Shown here: piece after piece, positions 37,969 through 47,790 of the stretch
Layout: each line of letters begins with the position of its first letter
How positions within the stretch are numbered: position 1 is the first letter of the stretch
Source: Arthrobacter zhaoxinii
GTDB lineage: Bacteria; Actinomycetota; Actinomycetes; Actinomycetales; Micrococcaceae
Length of the DNA: 64,000 nt
Assembly: GCF_024385505.1 (NCBI RefSeq)
Contig: NZ_JANFLT010000001.1
Coordinates: 434,001 to 498,000, forward strand
Direction: 5' to 3'
Made by a program: the position numbers and the translations under genes
Notes under the pieces: model-generated
The model's input: only the letters and a program-made list of their open reading frames with translations
Told to the model about the DNA's origin: nothing
Databases searched by the model: none

Positions 37969-40194
37969 ATGAGTTTCGATACCGACGCCGAGCCCCGGTC
38001 GACCTTTGGGTCCGCAGAGGCCATGTCGGCACCGCGGGCCACCCAGGACCGCATCGACATCCCGGACTTCGGTCCAGCCCTTGTTCCCAGCGGGGAGATC
38101 ACTCCGGAACGTTTCCTGGACCGGGAGATCAGTTGGCTGGACTTCAATGCCAGAGTGCTGGAACTGGCCGAAGATCCGGATCTGTACCTGTTGGAACGGG
38201 TGAACTTCCTGTCCATTTTCGCCTCCAACCTCGACGAGTTCTTTATGGTCCGGGTTGCCGGACTCAAACGGCGCATCGCCACCGGGCTGGCCGTCCCCTC
38301 CGCTGCGGGCATGAGCCCGATTGAACAGCTCGAGGAAATCGTGGCTGCCGGCTATCAGCTGCAGCAGCGCCATGCGGACGTCTTCGCCCACCAGATCCGC
38401 CCGGCGCTGGCGGAGGAACAGATTTACCTGGTCAGCTGGGACGAGCTGGACGATGCCGCCAAGGCGAGCCTGCACAAGCAGTTCGCGGCGAAGGTCTTCC
38501 CCATCCTGACCCCGCTGGCCGTGGACCCTGCCCACCCCTTCCCGTACATTTCAGGCCTTTCCCTGAACCTGGCCGTGGTGGTGCGCAACCCGGTGAGCGG
38601 CAAGGAGTTCTTTGCCCGCGTCAAGGTTCCCGACCAGCTCCCCCGGCTGATCTCCGTGGACGGTCCCCGCGCCGGAAACGTCGCCGGCCGCACCGCCCGG
38701 TTCATCACGCTCGAAGACGTTATTGCCCAGCACCTGGACCAGCTTTTCCCCGGCATGGACGTCATTGAGCACTACACCTTCCGCGTCACCCGCAACGAAG
38801 ACCTTGAGGTGGAGGAGGACGACGCCGAGAACCTCCTCCAGGCCCTGGAAAAGGAACTGCTGCGCCGCCGTTTCGGACCGCCCGTGCGCCTGGAAGTCAC
38901 CCCGGAAATGAACCCCAACATCCGGGAGCTGCTCGAACGCGAACTGGGTGTGGAGTCGGACGAGGTCTATGTCCTGCCCGCACCGCTGGACCTGCGCGGC
39001 CTTTCCGGCATCAGCCGGATCGACCGGACGGACCTGCACTACCCGAAGCAGGTGCCGCACACCAACCGGCACCTGAAGGAGTCCGAGACCTCCAAGCCGG
39101 CGAATGTGTTTGCCGCGATGCGCCGCCGTGACATCCTGCTGCACCACCCGTACGACTCCTTCTCCACGTCCACGCAGGCCTTCCTGGAGCAGGCGGCCGC
39201 CGATCCGCGCGTGCAGGCCATCAAGCAGACGCTGTACCGCACCTCGGGCGATTCCCCCATTGTCGACGCGCTGATCGACGCCGCCGAGGCCGGCAAGCAG
39301 GTCCTGGCACTGGTGGAAATCAAGGCCCGGTTTGACGAGCAGGCCAACATTTCCTGGGCGCGCAAGCTCGAGCAGGCCGGCGTGCACGTGGTGTACGGCA
39401 TTGTGGGCCTGAAGACGCACTGCAAGCTGTCCCTGGTGGTCCGGCAGGAAGTGGACGGACTGCGCCGCTACTGCCATATCGGTACGGGCAACTACCACCC
39501 GCGCACGGCCCGCTATTACGAGGACCTGGGCCTGCTGACCGCGAACGAGCAGGTGGGCGAGGACCTCACCAAGCTGTTCAACCAGCTCTCGGGCTACGCC
39601 CCGAAATCCACGTTCAAGCGCCTGCTCGTGGCCCCTCGGTCCGTCCGGTCCGGCCTGATCGACCGGATTGAGCGCGAGATTGCGAACAAGAAGGCCGGGC
39701 TGAACGCGCGGGTGATCATCAAGGTCAACTCGATGGTCGACGAGGCAATCATCGACTCGCTTTACCGTGCCTCCCAGGCCGGGGTACAGGTGGACGTGAT
39801 TGTCCGCGGCATCTGCTCTGTCCGCCCCGGTGTGCCGGGACTGAGCGAGAACATCACGGTCCGCTCCGTGCTTGGCCGGTTCCTGGAGCACTCCCGTGTG
39901 TTCGCCTTCGCCAACGGCGGGGACCCCGTGGTCTTCATCGGCTCGGCGGACATGATGCACCGCAACCTGGACCGCCGGGTTGAAGCCCTGGTCCAGCTTG
40001 TGGCCCGTGACGACGTCGCCGACCTCATCGCCCTGATGGACCGGTACATGGACCCGGGCACGGCCAGCTGGCATCTGGATCCGGAAGGCACCTGGACCCG
40101 GCACCACAAGGATGAGGAAGGCAACCCGCTCCAGGACGTACAGTCTTGGCTGCTGGCCTCACGGTCCCGCCAGCGTTCGGTGGCCCGGCGCTAA
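37969..40194 (+). CDS. ppk: Polyphosphate kinase
   Basis: Makes polyphosphate from ATP. The 741-residue enzyme has the PPK1 domains: N-terminal ([39 protein letters not shown]), middle, and two C-terminal phospholipase D-like domains. The autophosphorylated histidine is His503 in [18 protein letters not shown], and the second conserved region is [11 protein letters not shown]. Its stop overlaps the start of the NUDIX/phosphatase gene (TAATG), the order found in mycobacteria (ppk1 then mutT1). Confidence 0.96.
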   Translation: MSFDTDAEPRSTFGSAEAMSAPRATQDRIDIPDFGPALVPSGEITPERFLDREISWLDFNARVLELAEDPDLYLLERVNFLSIFASNLDEFFMVRVAGLKRRIATGLAVPSAAGMSPIEQLEEIVAAGYQLQQRHADVFAHQIRPALAEEQIYLVSWDELDDAAKASLHKQFAAKVFPILTPLAVDPAHPFPYISGLSLNLAVVVRNPVSGKEFFARVKVPDQLPRLISVDGPRAGNVAGRTARFITLEDVIAQHLDQLFPGMDVIEHYTFRVTRNEDLEVEEDDAENLLQALEKELLRRRFGPPVRLEVTPEMNPNIRELLERELGVESDEVYVLPAPLDLRGLSGISRIDRTDLHYPKQVPHTNRHLKESETSKPANVFAAMRRRDILLHHPYDSFSTSTQAFLEQAAADPRVQAIKQTLYRTSGDSPIVDALIDAAEAGKQVLALVEIKARFDEQANISWARKLEQAGVHVVYGIVGLKTHCKLSLVVRQEVDGLRRYCHIGTGNYHPRTARYYEDLGLLTANEQVGEDLTKLFNQLSGYAPKSTFKRLLVAPRSVRSGLIDRIEREIANKKAGLNARVIIKVNSMVDEAIIDSLYRASQAGVQVDVIVRGICSVRPGVPGLSENITVRSVLGRFLEHSRVFAFANGGDPVVFIGSADMMHRNLDRRVEALVQLVARDDVADLIALMDRYMDPGTASWHLDPEGTWTRHHKDEEGNPLQDVQSWLLASRSRQRSVARR

Positions 40195-41159
40195 TGGAGG
40201 CAATGCAGTCCCCGGCCCCCGCAGCTCAGGAAGACACCCCCATCAAGGTGGTGGCAGCGGGGGCCCTGTGCTGGCGTGTGCGTGAAGGCAGGCTCCAGGT
40301 CCTGATGATCCACCGGCCCCGGTACGACGACTGGTCCTGGCCCAAGGGCAAACTGGATGAGGGCGAGACAACCCCCGAATGCGCAGTGCGCGAGGTCCGG
40401 GAGGAAGTGGGCCTGCGGATCAGCCTCGGCATCCCCCTGCCGTCCACCGTCTATCCGGTGGGCTCGGGCATGAAGATGGTGCACTACTGGGCATCCCACG
40501 TGGATTCGGACAAGGCCCGGCCCGACGGCAAGGAAGTGGACGGAACGCGCTGGTGCAGCCCGGAAGAGGCTGCCGAAGCACTAACCAACCCCACGGACAA
40601 ACTGCCGCTCGAGGAACTCGTGGCGGCCTACAACGAGCAGCGGCTGAGGACCTGGCCGCTGATTGTGGTCCGGCATGCCAAGGCCAAGCCGCGTTCCGCG
40701 TGGACCCGTGCCGAAGGGGAACGTCCGCTGGTCGCCACGGGACTGCGCCAGGCCATGGCCGTCTCCCGGCTGCTGGTGTCTTGGCGGCCCAAACGGGTGG
40801 TCTCCAGCCCCTGGGTACGCTGCGTGCAGACCGTCCGCCCCTATGTAAAGGCCGAGGGCTCCAAGTTCAAGACGGTCGACGCGCTCACGGAGCACAACGC
40901 CAGGCGCAAACCCGGAAAGGCCCGCAACGCCGTCGAGGGTCTGTTCGACAAAGCCAAGCCCGTGGCGGTGTGCACGCACCGGCCGGTGCTGCCCCTGGTC
41001 TTCGACGTGCTGGCTGCGCACATGCCCGTGGACATGGCCGCCGGACTGCCGGCCAAGGACCCGTATCTGGCCCCGGGCGAGTCCGTCATCTGCCAGGTGA
41101 GCAGCGCGGACGAGGGACGGATTGTGTCCCTGGAAAAATACCGCGCGTTCGACGACTAG
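40194..41159 (+). CDS. mutT1: NUDIX hydrolase / histidine phosphatase fusion, MutT1-like
   Basis: The 321-residue product fuses a NUDIX domain with a histidine phosphatase domain. The NUDIX box GKLDEGETTPECAVREVREEVG is at about residues 54-75 and the phosphatase arginine-histidine motif LIVVRHAKAKPRS near 158, with late VCTHRPVLP. Mycobacterial MutT1 of the same layout clears 8-oxo-dGTP and diadenosine polyphosphates. The ATG at 40194 overlaps the ppk stop by one base, favouring coupled translation; a second ATG three codons later lies too close to GGAGG. Confidence 0.9.
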   Translation: MEAMQSPAPAAQEDTPIKVVAAGALCWRVREGRLQVLMIHRPRYDDWSWPKGKLDEGETTPECAVREVREEVGLRISLGIPLPSTVYPVGSGMKMVHYWASHVDSDKARPDGKEVDGTRWCSPEEAAEALTNPTDKLPLEELVAAYNEQRLRTWPLIVVRHAKAKPRSAWTRAEGERPLVATGLRQAMAVSRLLVSWRPKRVVSSPWVRCVQTVRPYVKAEGSKFKTVDALTEHNARRKPGKARNAVEGLFDKAKPVAVCTHRPVLPLVFDVLAAHMPVDMAAGLPAKDPYLAPGESVICQVSSADEGRIVSLEKYRAFDD

Positions 41160-41216
41160 CGGCGCCGGTTGCTGTGGCCGCCGTCGCATTCCGGCAGCCT
41201 CCGGACTGACCTGTTC

Positions 41217-41231
41217 TAGACTGGCGGGGTG
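41217..41231 (+). promoter_or_regulatory. thyA: Leaderless promoter of thyA
   Basis: TAGACT (41217-41222) is followed after 6 nt by the GTG start codon, so transcription would begin at or next to the start codon. There is no ribosome site in the gap. Confidence 0.6.
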
Positions 41232-42032
41232 AGTATTCCTACCCCCTATGAAGACCTGCTGCGCGACGTTATGGCCAACGGAACGCAGAAGTCGGACCGC
41301 ACCGGCACCGGCACGCGCAGCGTGTTCGGCCGCCAGATGCGCTTTGACCTGAGCGAATCCTTTCCGCTGATCACCACCAAGCGGGTGCACTTCAAGTCCG
41401 TTGCCCTTGAGCTGCTCTGGTTCCTGCGCGGCGACTCCAATGTCCGCTGGCTGCAGGAGCGCGGCGTGAGCATCTGGGACGAGTGGGCGGATGACGACGG
41501 CGAGCTGGGCCCGGTTTACGGCGTGCAGTGGCGTTCCTGGCCCACCCCGGATGGCGGGCACATTGACCAGATCGCGAAGCTGGTGGAAGGGATCCGGAAG
41601 AACCCGGATTCCCGCCGCCACATCGTCACGGCCTGGAACCCGGCCGAGGTCGAGAACATGGCCCTGCCGCCCTGCCACGCCCTCTTCCAGTTCTACGTTG
41701 CGGACGGGAAGCTGTCCTGCCAGCTGTACCAGCGTTCAGCGGATACCTTCCTCGGCGTTCCGTTCAACATCGCCTCCTACGCGCTCCTGACGCTGATGGT
41801 CGCCCAGCAGACCGGGCTGGAGCCCGGCGAATTCGTCTGGAGCGGCGGCGACGTCCACATTTACGACAACCACGTGGACCAGGTCCGCGAACAGCTCAGC
41901 CGGGAGCCCTTCCCGTATCCCCAGCTGCGCATCCGCCGCACCCCCGAGAGCATCTTCGACTACACCCTGGAGGACTTCGAGGTCCTCAACTACCGGCACC
42001 ACCCCGGCATCAAAGCGCCGATTGCCGTCTGA
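41229..42032 (+). CDS. thyA: Thymidylate synthase
   Basis: Methylates dUMP to dTMP with 5,10-methylenetetrahydrofolate. The 267-residue ThyA has the catalytic Cys149 ([12 protein letters not shown]), the dUMP-binding arginine pattern and the [20 protein letters not shown] motif. It begins at GTG. Dihydrofolate reductase follows 10 bp later, which recycles the dihydrofolate this enzyme makes. Confidence 0.97.
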   Translation: MSIPTPYEDLLRDVMANGTQKSDRTGTGTRSVFGRQMRFDLSESFPLITTKRVHFKSVALELLWFLRGDSNVRWLQERGVSIWDEWADDDGELGPVYGVQWRSWPTPDGGHIDQIAKLVEGIRKNPDSRRHIVTAWNPAEVENMALPPCHALFQFYVADGKLSCQLYQRSADTFLGVPFNIASYALLTLMVAQQTGLEPGEFVWSGGDVHIYDNHVDQVREQLSREPFPYPQLRIRRTPESIFDYTLEDFEVLNYRHHPGIKAPIAV

Positions 42033-42042
42033 GAGGACCTGC

Positions 42043-42729
42043 ATGAGCTCCCCAGCACCCATCCCCACCCGCTACTACCCCGTAGGCGGCGCAGCCCGTG
42101 ACGGCGAAGACCTGGAGCAGGTCCTCGCCCGGCACGGCACGGTACCCGACGGAGAGCCGCTGATCGGCCTGGTGTGGGCCCAGACCGTCGACGGCGTCAT
42201 CGGGCTCGACGGCGGCATGCCGTGGCACCTGCCGGAGGACATGGCGCACTTCAAGGCCACGACGTCGGGACACCCGGTGATCATGGGCCGCCGGACCTGG
42301 GAGTCCTTCCCCGCGGCGTACCGTCCGCTGCCCGGCCGGACCAACATCATTGTGTCCTCCAGCCCCGGGCTACGGGACGAAGCAGCAGGGGCCGGCGCCG
42401 TCGTCGTCGGCTCATTGGAGGATGCCCTGGCGGCGGCCGGCACCAGTCCCGGCAGCGGGGAGATCTGGATCATCGGCGGTGCGCAGCTGTATGAGGCTGC
42501 CGTTCCGCTGGCCAACACCGCGGTGGTGACGGTGATCGACATGGAAACCGAAGGCGACACCTTCGCCCCTCCCCTGGGACCGGACTGGACCTTCACCGGC
42601 GTCAGCCCGGCCGCCGATTGGTACACGTCCGCCAACGGCACGCGGTACCGGATTGCCCTCTCGACCCGGAACCGCGAGGCCGCCGGCCGTGACGCAGACA
42701 ACGCAGACGCAGCCGCACCGCTGGCCTAG
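42043..42729 (+). CDS. folA: Dihydrofolate reductase
   Basis: Reduces dihydrofolate to tetrahydrofolate with NADPH, completing the thyA cycle. The 228-residue product has an N-terminal extension of about 40 residues before the fold ([20 protein letters not shown] then [20 protein letters not shown]), with the active-site aspartate-like acidic residue in LPEDM, then [19 protein letters not shown] and [13 protein letters not shown]. The start at 42043 has AGAGG upstream. It lies between thyA and asd. Confidence 0.95.
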   Translation: MSSPAPIPTRYYPVGGAARDGEDLEQVLARHGTVPDGEPLIGLVWAQTVDGVIGLDGGMPWHLPEDMAHFKATTSGHPVIMGRRTWESFPAAYRPLPGRTNIIVSSSPGLRDEAAGAGAVVVGSLEDALAAAGTSPGSGEIWIIGGAQLYEAAVPLANTAVVTVIDMETEGDTFAPPLGPDWTFTGVSPAADWYTSANGTRYRIALSTRNREAAGRDADNADAAAPLA

Positions 42730-42742
42730 AGTGGAAACCATG
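42727..42742 (+). promoter_or_regulatory. asd: Leaderless promoter of asd
   Basis: TAGAGT (42727-42732) precedes the ATG by 7 nt and overlaps the end of the dihydrofolate reductase gene. Asd can therefore be made from its own leaderless message as well as by read-through. Confidence 0.55.
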
Positions 42743-43888
42743 ACTTCTTCCCCCGTTTCCCCTGCAGGCATTCCCACTGCGGGTTTCATCGGCTGGCGCG
42801 GCATGGTCGGCTCCGTCCTGATGCAGCGTATGCAGGACGAAGGCGACTTTGACCTGATCAACCCGGTGTTCTTCTCGACCTCCAACGCCGGCGGCGACGC
42901 GCCGGCCTTCGCAACAGGTGCCGGGCCGCTGCAGGATGCGTACGACGTCGACGCGCTGGCCAAGCTGCCGATCATCGTCACCGCCCAGGGCGGAGACTAC
43001 ACGGCGGAAATCTTCCCTAAACTGCGCGCAGCGGGCTGGGACGGCATCTGGATCGATGCCGCTTCCACGCTGCGGATGGAAGACGACGCCATCATCGTGC
43101 TGGACCCGGTGAACCGCGAGGTCATCGACGCCGGACTGGCCCGCGGCGTGAAGAATTTCGTGGGCGGCAACTGCACGGTGTCCTGCATGCTGATGGGCCT
43201 GGGCGGACTATTCCGCAACGGCCTGGTCGAGTGGGGTACCTCCATGACCTACCAGGCGGCCTCCGGCGGCGGCGCCCGGCATATGCGCGAACTGCTCAAC
43301 CAGTTCGGAGCGCTCAACGCTGCGGTGGCGCCCAACCTCGCCGATCCGGCCTCGGCCATCCTGGAGATTGACCGTGCGGTCCTGGCCCAGCAGAAAAACC
43401 CCTCCATGGACTCCTCCCAGTTCGGCGTGCCGCTGGCGGGATCCGTCATCCCGTGGATCGATGCGGACCTGGGGAACGGCATGTCCAAGGAAGAGTGGAA
43501 GGGCGGGGCTGAGACCAACAAGATCCTGGGCCGCGGGACCGCCGGACGGATTCCGTTCGACGGGCTGTGCGTACGGATCGGTGCCATGCGCTCCCACTCG
43601 CAGGCCCTGACCCTGAAGCTGACCGAGGACCTCTCCGTGGCCGAGATCGAAAAGATCATCGACGCGGACAACGAGTGGTCCAAGGTGGTGCCCAACACCA
43701 AGGAAGCCACCATGGCCGAGCTGACTCCGGTGGCGGTGACGGGCACGCTGGACATCCCCGTGGGCCGCATCCGCAAGCTGGAAATGGGGCCGGAGTACAT
43801 CAGCGCGTTCACCATCGGAGACCAGCTGCTCTGGGGTGCTGCCGAGCCGCTGCGCCGGATGCTGCGCATCGCCACCGGCAACCTCTGA
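42740..43888 (+). CDS. asd: Aspartate-semialdehyde dehydrogenase
   Basis: Reduces aspartyl phosphate to aspartate semialdehyde for lysine, methionine and threonine. The 382-residue protein has the NADP motif [17 protein letters not shown], the active cysteine Cys145 ([16 protein letters not shown]) and the histidine region [21 protein letters not shown]. It is the form closest to Gram-negative Asd (with [10 protein letters not shown]) rather than the shorter type, which is seen in some actinobacteria. No ask gene lies next to it. Confidence 0.95.
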   Translation: MTSSPVSPAGIPTAGFIGWRGMVGSVLMQRMQDEGDFDLINPVFFSTSNAGGDAPAFATGAGPLQDAYDVDALAKLPIIVTAQGGDYTAEIFPKLRAAGWDGIWIDAASTLRMEDDAIIVLDPVNREVIDAGLARGVKNFVGGNCTVSCMLMGLGGLFRNGLVEWGTSMTYQAASGGGARHMRELLNQFGALNAAVAPNLADPASAILEIDRAVLAQQKNPSMDSSQFGVPLAGSVIPWIDADLGNGMSKEEWKGGAETNKILGRGTAGRIPFDGLCVRIGAMRSHSQALTLKLTEDLSVAEIEKIIDADNEWSKVVPNTKEATMAELTPVAVTGTLDIPVGRIRKLEMGPEYISAFTIGDQLLWGAAEPLRRMLRIATGNL

Positions 43889-43902
43889 TTTTCCCTTCCC
43901 CA

Positions 43903-43934
43903 CCGGGTCCGCCTCCTTCGGGAAGCGGTCCCGG
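43903..43934 (+). terminator. asd: Hairpin after asd
   Basis: CCGGG-T-CCGC pairs with GCGG-T-CCCGG with one T-T mismatch, 15 bp after the asd stop. The T-run is weak, so termination is possible but not certain. Confidence 0.35.
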
Positions 43935-44054
43935 TCCGGGTTAAGGGGCGATGGCGGAACTGGCGGCGAGGTGACGGGCGGTAGCGCCGAGGACCGGTTG
44001 GTGGCTTAACCTACAGGGCCTCAAATTGTCAGTGCCGGGTGGCATGGTGTCCGC

Positions 44055-44486
44055 ATGGAGCAGCAAAGCGTGGATGCCATCCTCAACACTTTCTTCACCT
44101 TCAGCTGTGTCGGAAAGCAGACCCCCACCCGGGCCCGCTATCTCCGTGTGGCCCTGCAGCTGCGCCGGTATCTGGAGGCCGAGGGGTTCGGCATCCTCGG
44201 TGCGGAGGACCGGGCGCTGCTGGCGCTTGAGCAGAGCCTTGAGCCGGAGGCGGCCTTTGCCCGGCTGTTCGGCGCCCACGAGCTCGCCTATGCCCTCAGC
44301 GGGTTCCTGGAGCCGGAGTGGCTGCTGCCGGACCTGCAGGACCGGCGGACCCAGGTGGCCCTGACACCGCGGCTCATCCAGTGGCTGTGCAACAGCTGCC
44401 TGCTGGACGCACGCCGGGACAGTCCTGCCATCCGGAGTGCGCGGGCAGCCGCCGCGCAGGCGCGGAAGCGACCGGCACGGGAGTAG
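44055..44486 (+). CDS. Conserved-looking protein of unknown function
   Basis: The 143-residue product reads like a real protein: charged helices (TRARYLRVALQLRRYLEAEG, RALLALEQSLEPEAAF) and an aromatic patch near SGFLEPEWLLPD. Three cysteines are present (FSCVGK, LCNSCLLDAR). It has no signal peptide or spans. No family is recognised. It lies alone on the plus strand between asd and the convergent murB gene. Confidence 0.65.
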   Translation: MEQQSVDAILNTFFTFSCVGKQTPTRARYLRVALQLRRYLEAEGFGILGAEDRALLALEQSLEPEAAFARLFGAHELAYALSGFLEPEWLLPDLQDRRTQVALTPRLIQWLCNSCLLDARRDSPAIRSARAAAAQARKRPARE

Positions 44487-44537
44487 TCCTGCAACTTGTG
44501 CAGCGGCTAATCCCAGCCGGGCCGGCAGCGGGACTCG

Positions 44538-45611
44538 TTAGAGCGTGCAGTTCACCAGCAGCGGCTCGGGGTGGAGCCGGATGCCGAAGGCCTTCTCTAC
44601 GCCGGACGCGACCGCCCGGGCGACCACCAGCAGGTCTTCGGCAGTGGCCTCACCGCGGTTCGTCACAGCCAGGGTGTGTTTGGTGGACAGTGAGGCCCGC
44701 CCGCCGGTCCCGTCTTCCGGTGCCAGCCCGAAGCCCTTGCGGAAACCGGCGTGGCTGATGAGCCAGGCCGCGCTGAGCTTCACTCTGCCGGGCTCCGCCA
44801 CGGGGTAGCGGGGGGCGTCGGCGGGCAGTTGTGCCGCCGTCGCTTCGTCCACGATGGGGTTCGTGAAGAAGGAACCGGTGCTGTAGGTGTCCGGGTCCGA
44901 AGCATCCAGGACCATACCCTTGCCTGCCCGCAGCTGCAGGACCTCGCGGCGCACGTCCACGGCGTCGGCGCGTTCGCCGATGTCCACACCCAGTGCCCGG
45001 GCCAGCTCGGCGTAGCGGACCGGGGCGCTGGTGGATCCCTTGGAGAGGGCAAACTCCACGGTCAGCACCACGTAGCGGGGCGATCCGTTGACCGTGCTGC
45101 GCTTGAGCACCGAGTCCCGGTAGCCGAACCCCAGGTCTGCATTGGCGAATTCCACCACCGTGCGTTCTTTGCGGTCCCAGGCGCGCACCGAAGTGATGGA
45201 CTGCGAGACGTCGGCGCCGTAGGCACCCACGTTCTGCACCGGCGTCGCCCCGGCCAGTCCGGGAATGCCGGACAGCGCCTCCAGGCCGGAGTAGCCCTGG
45301 GACAGCGTGTACGCGACCAGTTCGTCCCACGGGTGCCCGGCCTCGGCACGCAGGACGGCCGTGCCGTCGCCGGCCTCACGGAGGTCCACGCCGCGGCTGG
45401 CGATGTGGATGACGGCGCCGTCGAACCCGTCGTCGGAAATCAGCAGGTTGGAGCCGCCGCCGATGATCAGCAGGGGCTCCCCCGCTTCATCCGCGGCGCG
45501 GACGGCAATGATCAGTTCGTCTTCGGTTTCCGCCTCGAGGTAGCGGCGGGCGGGGCCGCCGACGCGTGCCGTGGTCAGGGAGGCCAGCGGCATCCGGGTC
45601 AATGCTGTCAC
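44538..45611 (-). CDS. murB: UDP-N-acetylmuramate dehydrogenase
   Basis: FAD enzyme that reduces UDP-GlcNAc-enolpyruvate to UDP-MurNAc in peptidoglycan synthesis. The 357-residue protein has the FAD region EPLLIIGGGSNLLISDDGFDG, the SGIPGLAGATPVQNVGAYGA patch with the substrate region, and the catalytic serine area STGSFFTNPIV. It starts at GTG that overlaps the upstream MaoC gene stop by 4 bp (GTGA). The MaoC pair upstream makes a cell-envelope set. Confidence 0.96.
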   Translation of the reverse strand: MTALTRMPLASLTTARVGGPARRYLEAETEDELIIAVRAADEAGEPLLIIGGGSNLLISDDGFDGAVIHIASRGVDLREAGDGTAVLRAEAGHPWDELVAYTLSQGYSGLEALSGIPGLAGATPVQNVGAYGADVSQSITSVRAWDRKERTVVEFANADLGFGYRDSVLKRSTVNGSPRYVVLTVEFALSKGSTSAPVRYAELARALGVDIGERADAVDVRREVLQLRAGKGMVLDASDPDTYSTGSFFTNPIVDEATAAQLPADAPRYPVAEPGRVKLSAAWLISHAGFRKGFGLAPEDGTGGRASLSTKHTLAVTNRGEATAEDLLVVARAVASGVEKAFGIRLHPEPLLVNCTL

Positions 45612-46039
45612 CAGATCCGCACCACTGCCTGGGCCTTGACCAGCACCTTCTGGCCGTTGAACGTCACCGTGAGGTCAACGCGGGCCGTCGAGTTGTCCGC
45701 GTCGATGGCTCCGATAACTCCCACCACCTCCACGACCGCCCCGGGGGCGCCGTCGATGTCCTCCACCAGGACCGGCCGGGTGAAGCGCGTCTGGTAATCG
45801 ATCACCGCTCCCGGGTCGCCGATCCAGTCGGTCACCAGCTGGACGGCGGTGCCCATGGTGAACATGCCGTGTGCAATGACGCCGGGCAGTTCCACCCCGC
45901 GCGCGAAGCGCTCGTTCCAGTGGATGGGGTTGAAGTCGCCGGAGGCACCGGCGTAGCGGATCAGGTCCGCGCGGGAGATTTCCAGCGCGGTGGAACCGAT
46001 CTCGCTGCCCTTGGACAGTTCACTCAGTGCAATGGACAT
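45608..46039 (-). CDS. MaoC-family hydratase, HadB-like
   Basis: Hot-dog fold hydratase of 143 residues. The catalytic Asp/His pair occurs in GASGDFNPIHWNERFARGVE, and LPGVIAHGMFTMG follows, as in mycobacterial HadB. HadA-HadB complexes dehydrate 3-hydroxyacyl-ACP in mycolic acid synthesis; an Arthrobacter-like host has no mycolates, so another fatty-acid role is likely here. It follows the HadA-like gene by 5 bp and overlaps murB. Confidence 0.9.
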   Translation of the reverse strand: MSIALSELSKGSEIGSTALEISRADLIRYAGASGDFNPIHWNERFARGVELPGVIAHGMFTMGTAVQLVTDWIGDPGAVIDYQTRFTRPVLVEDIDGAPGAVVEVVGVIGAIDADNSTARVDLTVTFNGQKVLVKAQAVVRIW

Positions 46040-46044
46040 AGCGG

Positions 46045-46494
46045 TTACTGCCCCTCTCCGCGGACGAGGATGGATGAAAGGGTGGTGGCTACCTGCTCGC
46101 CCTCGGTCGTGGAGATCTCCGCGCGGGTGGTGATCAGGGCGCCGTCACCCATCGCCCGGACGGCGTCCACGTGCAGCTCGGCCACCAGTTCGTCTCCGGC
46201 CACGATGGGACGGTGGTGGGTGAAGCGCTGGTCGGCGTGGACCACCCGGGAGAAGTCGATGCCGGCGTCGGGATCCGCGACCAGCAGTGCATCGGCACGC
46301 TGGGCAACAATGATGGCGAAGGTGGGCGGGGCGACAAGGTCGGCGTAGCCCAGCTCCTGCGCACGGGCGACGTCGAAGTGGGCCGGGTGCGTGGCTTTGA
46401 CGGCCGTGGCGAATTCGCGGATCTTTTCACGGCCCACGGAGTATGCCGCCCCTGCCGGGTAGGTGCGGCCCAGGAGTTCGGGGTTGATGCTCAT
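46045..46494 (-). CDS. MaoC-like N-terminal-domain hydratase, HadA-like
   Basis: The 149-residue product resembles the HadA/HadC or FAS1-type dehydratase half: PELLGRTYPAGAAYSVGREKIREFA, APPTFAIIVAQRADAL and HADQRFTHHRPIVAGDELVAEL. It lacks the Asp-His catalytic pair of the HadB half, as expected for the partner subunit. It overlaps the membrane protein gene upstream by 4 bp and precedes the HadB-like gene, so both halves are translated together. Confidence 0.88.
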   Translation of the reverse strand: MSINPELLGRTYPAGAAYSVGREKIREFATAVKATHPAHFDVARAQELGYADLVAPPTFAIIVAQRADALLVADPDAGIDFSRVVHADQRFTHHRPIVAGDELVAELHVDAVRAMGDGALITTRAEISTTEGEQVATTLSSILVRGEGQ

Positions 46495-46730
46495 TTGTTG
46501 CCTTCCATGCCCTTGATACGGCGCCGGGTATCCCTGGCGCGGACCACCATGCCGGTCAGGTGTGTGCTCAGGCCCACCACAATCAGGGGAAGGGCAATGT
46601 ACATCAGGACCTGGTTGTCCAGGACCGCTCCCAGGAGTACCAGCAGCACCCCGGCGCCGCTGATGGCCAGGGCGCTCACGACAAGTTTCCGGTACAGGGG
46701 CGAGCCGGTTTCCCAGGGGGTATTTAGCAT
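46491..46730 (-). CDS. Two-span small membrane protein
   Basis: The 79-residue product has two hydrophobic segments (LVVSALAISGAGVLLVLLGAVL and LMYIALPLIVVGLSTHLTGMVV) and a basic tail (RARDTRRRIKGMEGNK). Its stop overlaps the HadA-like start by 4 bp. Four genes therefore form one tightly packed unit ending with murB. No family is recognised. Confidence 0.75.
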   Translation of the reverse strand: MLNTPWETGSPLYRKLVVSALAISGAGVLLVLLGAVLDNQVLMYIALPLIVVGLSTHLTGMVVRARDTRRRIKGMEGNK

Positions 46731-46761
46731 GTCTTCAGAATACAGGGGCGGCCGGGGCGGC

Positions 46762-47709
46762 TTAGAACAGCGCGGCCTGCAGCGCCGGGACCGCGGTACG
46801 GAAGGGGCCGTACTCCAGCCGTCGGCCCTTCAGCCGGGACAGATCCGCGGCGAACAGGGTTTCCTCGCCGTCCACCCGGACCAGGGCCGTGGCGCCCAGG
46901 ACCGCCGATATGACCATGCCGTGCTCCCCGGCTCCGGGATCGCACGGATACAGTTCACACGGCGTGTCCAGGACGGTGGCGAACTGGGCCGGCGGCTCCC
47001 AGACTTCGTCGGCCGTCCGGAACCCGGTAACCCCCGTGTCCGCCAGCATGGTCCGCACCGACTCGGCAGCTTCGGCGTTGCGGGCATCCAGTTCCCCGGC
47101 GGCCAGCGGGCGGGTCAGCGCTGCCGTTTTGGTTCCAGCCCGGACTGCCTGCTGCAGACCCACTACGGCGGTGACGGCGTCCTCCAGCACCCGCACCACC
47201 ATGCCGTCGCCGGCCCGGGCAACGTACCGGGCGCAGACCGCCCCCTGCTCGATCAGGCGGAGCTGTTTGCGTCCGTCCGCGGCAGTGCCGACCTTGGTGG
47301 ACCCGTCGGCGAACGTGGCCACGTACAGCCAGTGCGGCTGCTCCAGGTAGCGGCGCAGCGCCTCGGGGATGTTGTCCGCACGGTGGCTGTTGTGGATGCC
47401 GCGCACCTCGTCGCGGATGAAGCAGCTGCTGCACTGGTAACCGCGCTCGGCGGGAGCCTGTCCGGGACAGGGCGTGTGGGACTGGACGCCGTCGTTCACC
47501 TGCCAGGAGCCAAGGCAGAACTTCCCGTTCCCGTTGGTGTCCGCCAGGACACGGAACCGGAGTTCGGTGCCCGGGGAAAGCCGCTGCCTGGAAGGCGTCC
47601 CGTCGGGCCGGTACAGTACCAGATTCGGTCCGGAGGAGTCCCAGGACGTCCCCGAGCACAGGAACCTGCCGGCATCGGCGGACGCTGCGGTGCTCCCGGC
47701 TGCGGGCAT
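46762..47709 (-). CDS. DUF2797 family protein
   Basis: The 315-residue product matches the DUF2797 family, which has no settled function. A cysteine cluster suggests metal binding: LCSGT, KFCLGSW, HTPCPGQ and YQCSSCFIRDEVRG. The central region includes HWLYVATFADGSTKVGTAAD and LRLIEQGAVCARYVARAGDG, a GIY-YIG-like look is possible. The start at 47709 was chosen because GGGAGG lies 6 nt before it; an upstream in-frame ATG lacks one. Confidence 0.8.
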   Translation of the reverse strand: MPAAGSTAASADAGRFLCSGTSWDSSGPNLVLYRPDGTPSRQRLSPGTELRFRVLADTNGNGKFCLGSWQVNDGVQSHTPCPGQAPAERGYQCSSCFIRDEVRGIHNSHRADNIPEALRRYLEQPHWLYVATFADGSTKVGTAADGRKQLRLIEQGAVCARYVARAGDGMVVRVLEDAVTAVVGLQQAVRAGTKTAALTRPLAAGELDARNAEAAESVRTMLADTGVTGFRTADEVWEPPAQFATVLDTPCELYPCDPGAGEHGMVISAVLGATALVRVDGEETLFAADLSRLKGRRLEYGPFRTAVPALQAALF

Positions 47710-47733
47710 GGTGGACCTCCCGGAAAACGCCAA

Positions 47734-47770
47734 AAGGGTGGGATAACGTTTTTCACGTTACCCCACCCTT
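47734..47770 (-). terminator. Terminator after the PfpI-like gene
   Basis: A 15-bp stem with one G-U pair (AAGGGTGGGGTAACG with CGTTATCCCACCCTT) around a 7-nt loop, followed on the minus strand by TTGG, lies 20 bp after the stop codon at 47791. Confidence 0.7.
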
Positions 47771-47790
47771 CGGCGGTGTTTCGGGAGGCG

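Noticed and set aside
38551-40107. A minus-strand frame of 518 codons opposite ppk
   Set aside because: Antisense shadow of ppk; the plus strand holds the catalytic His503 and the whole PPK1 fold.
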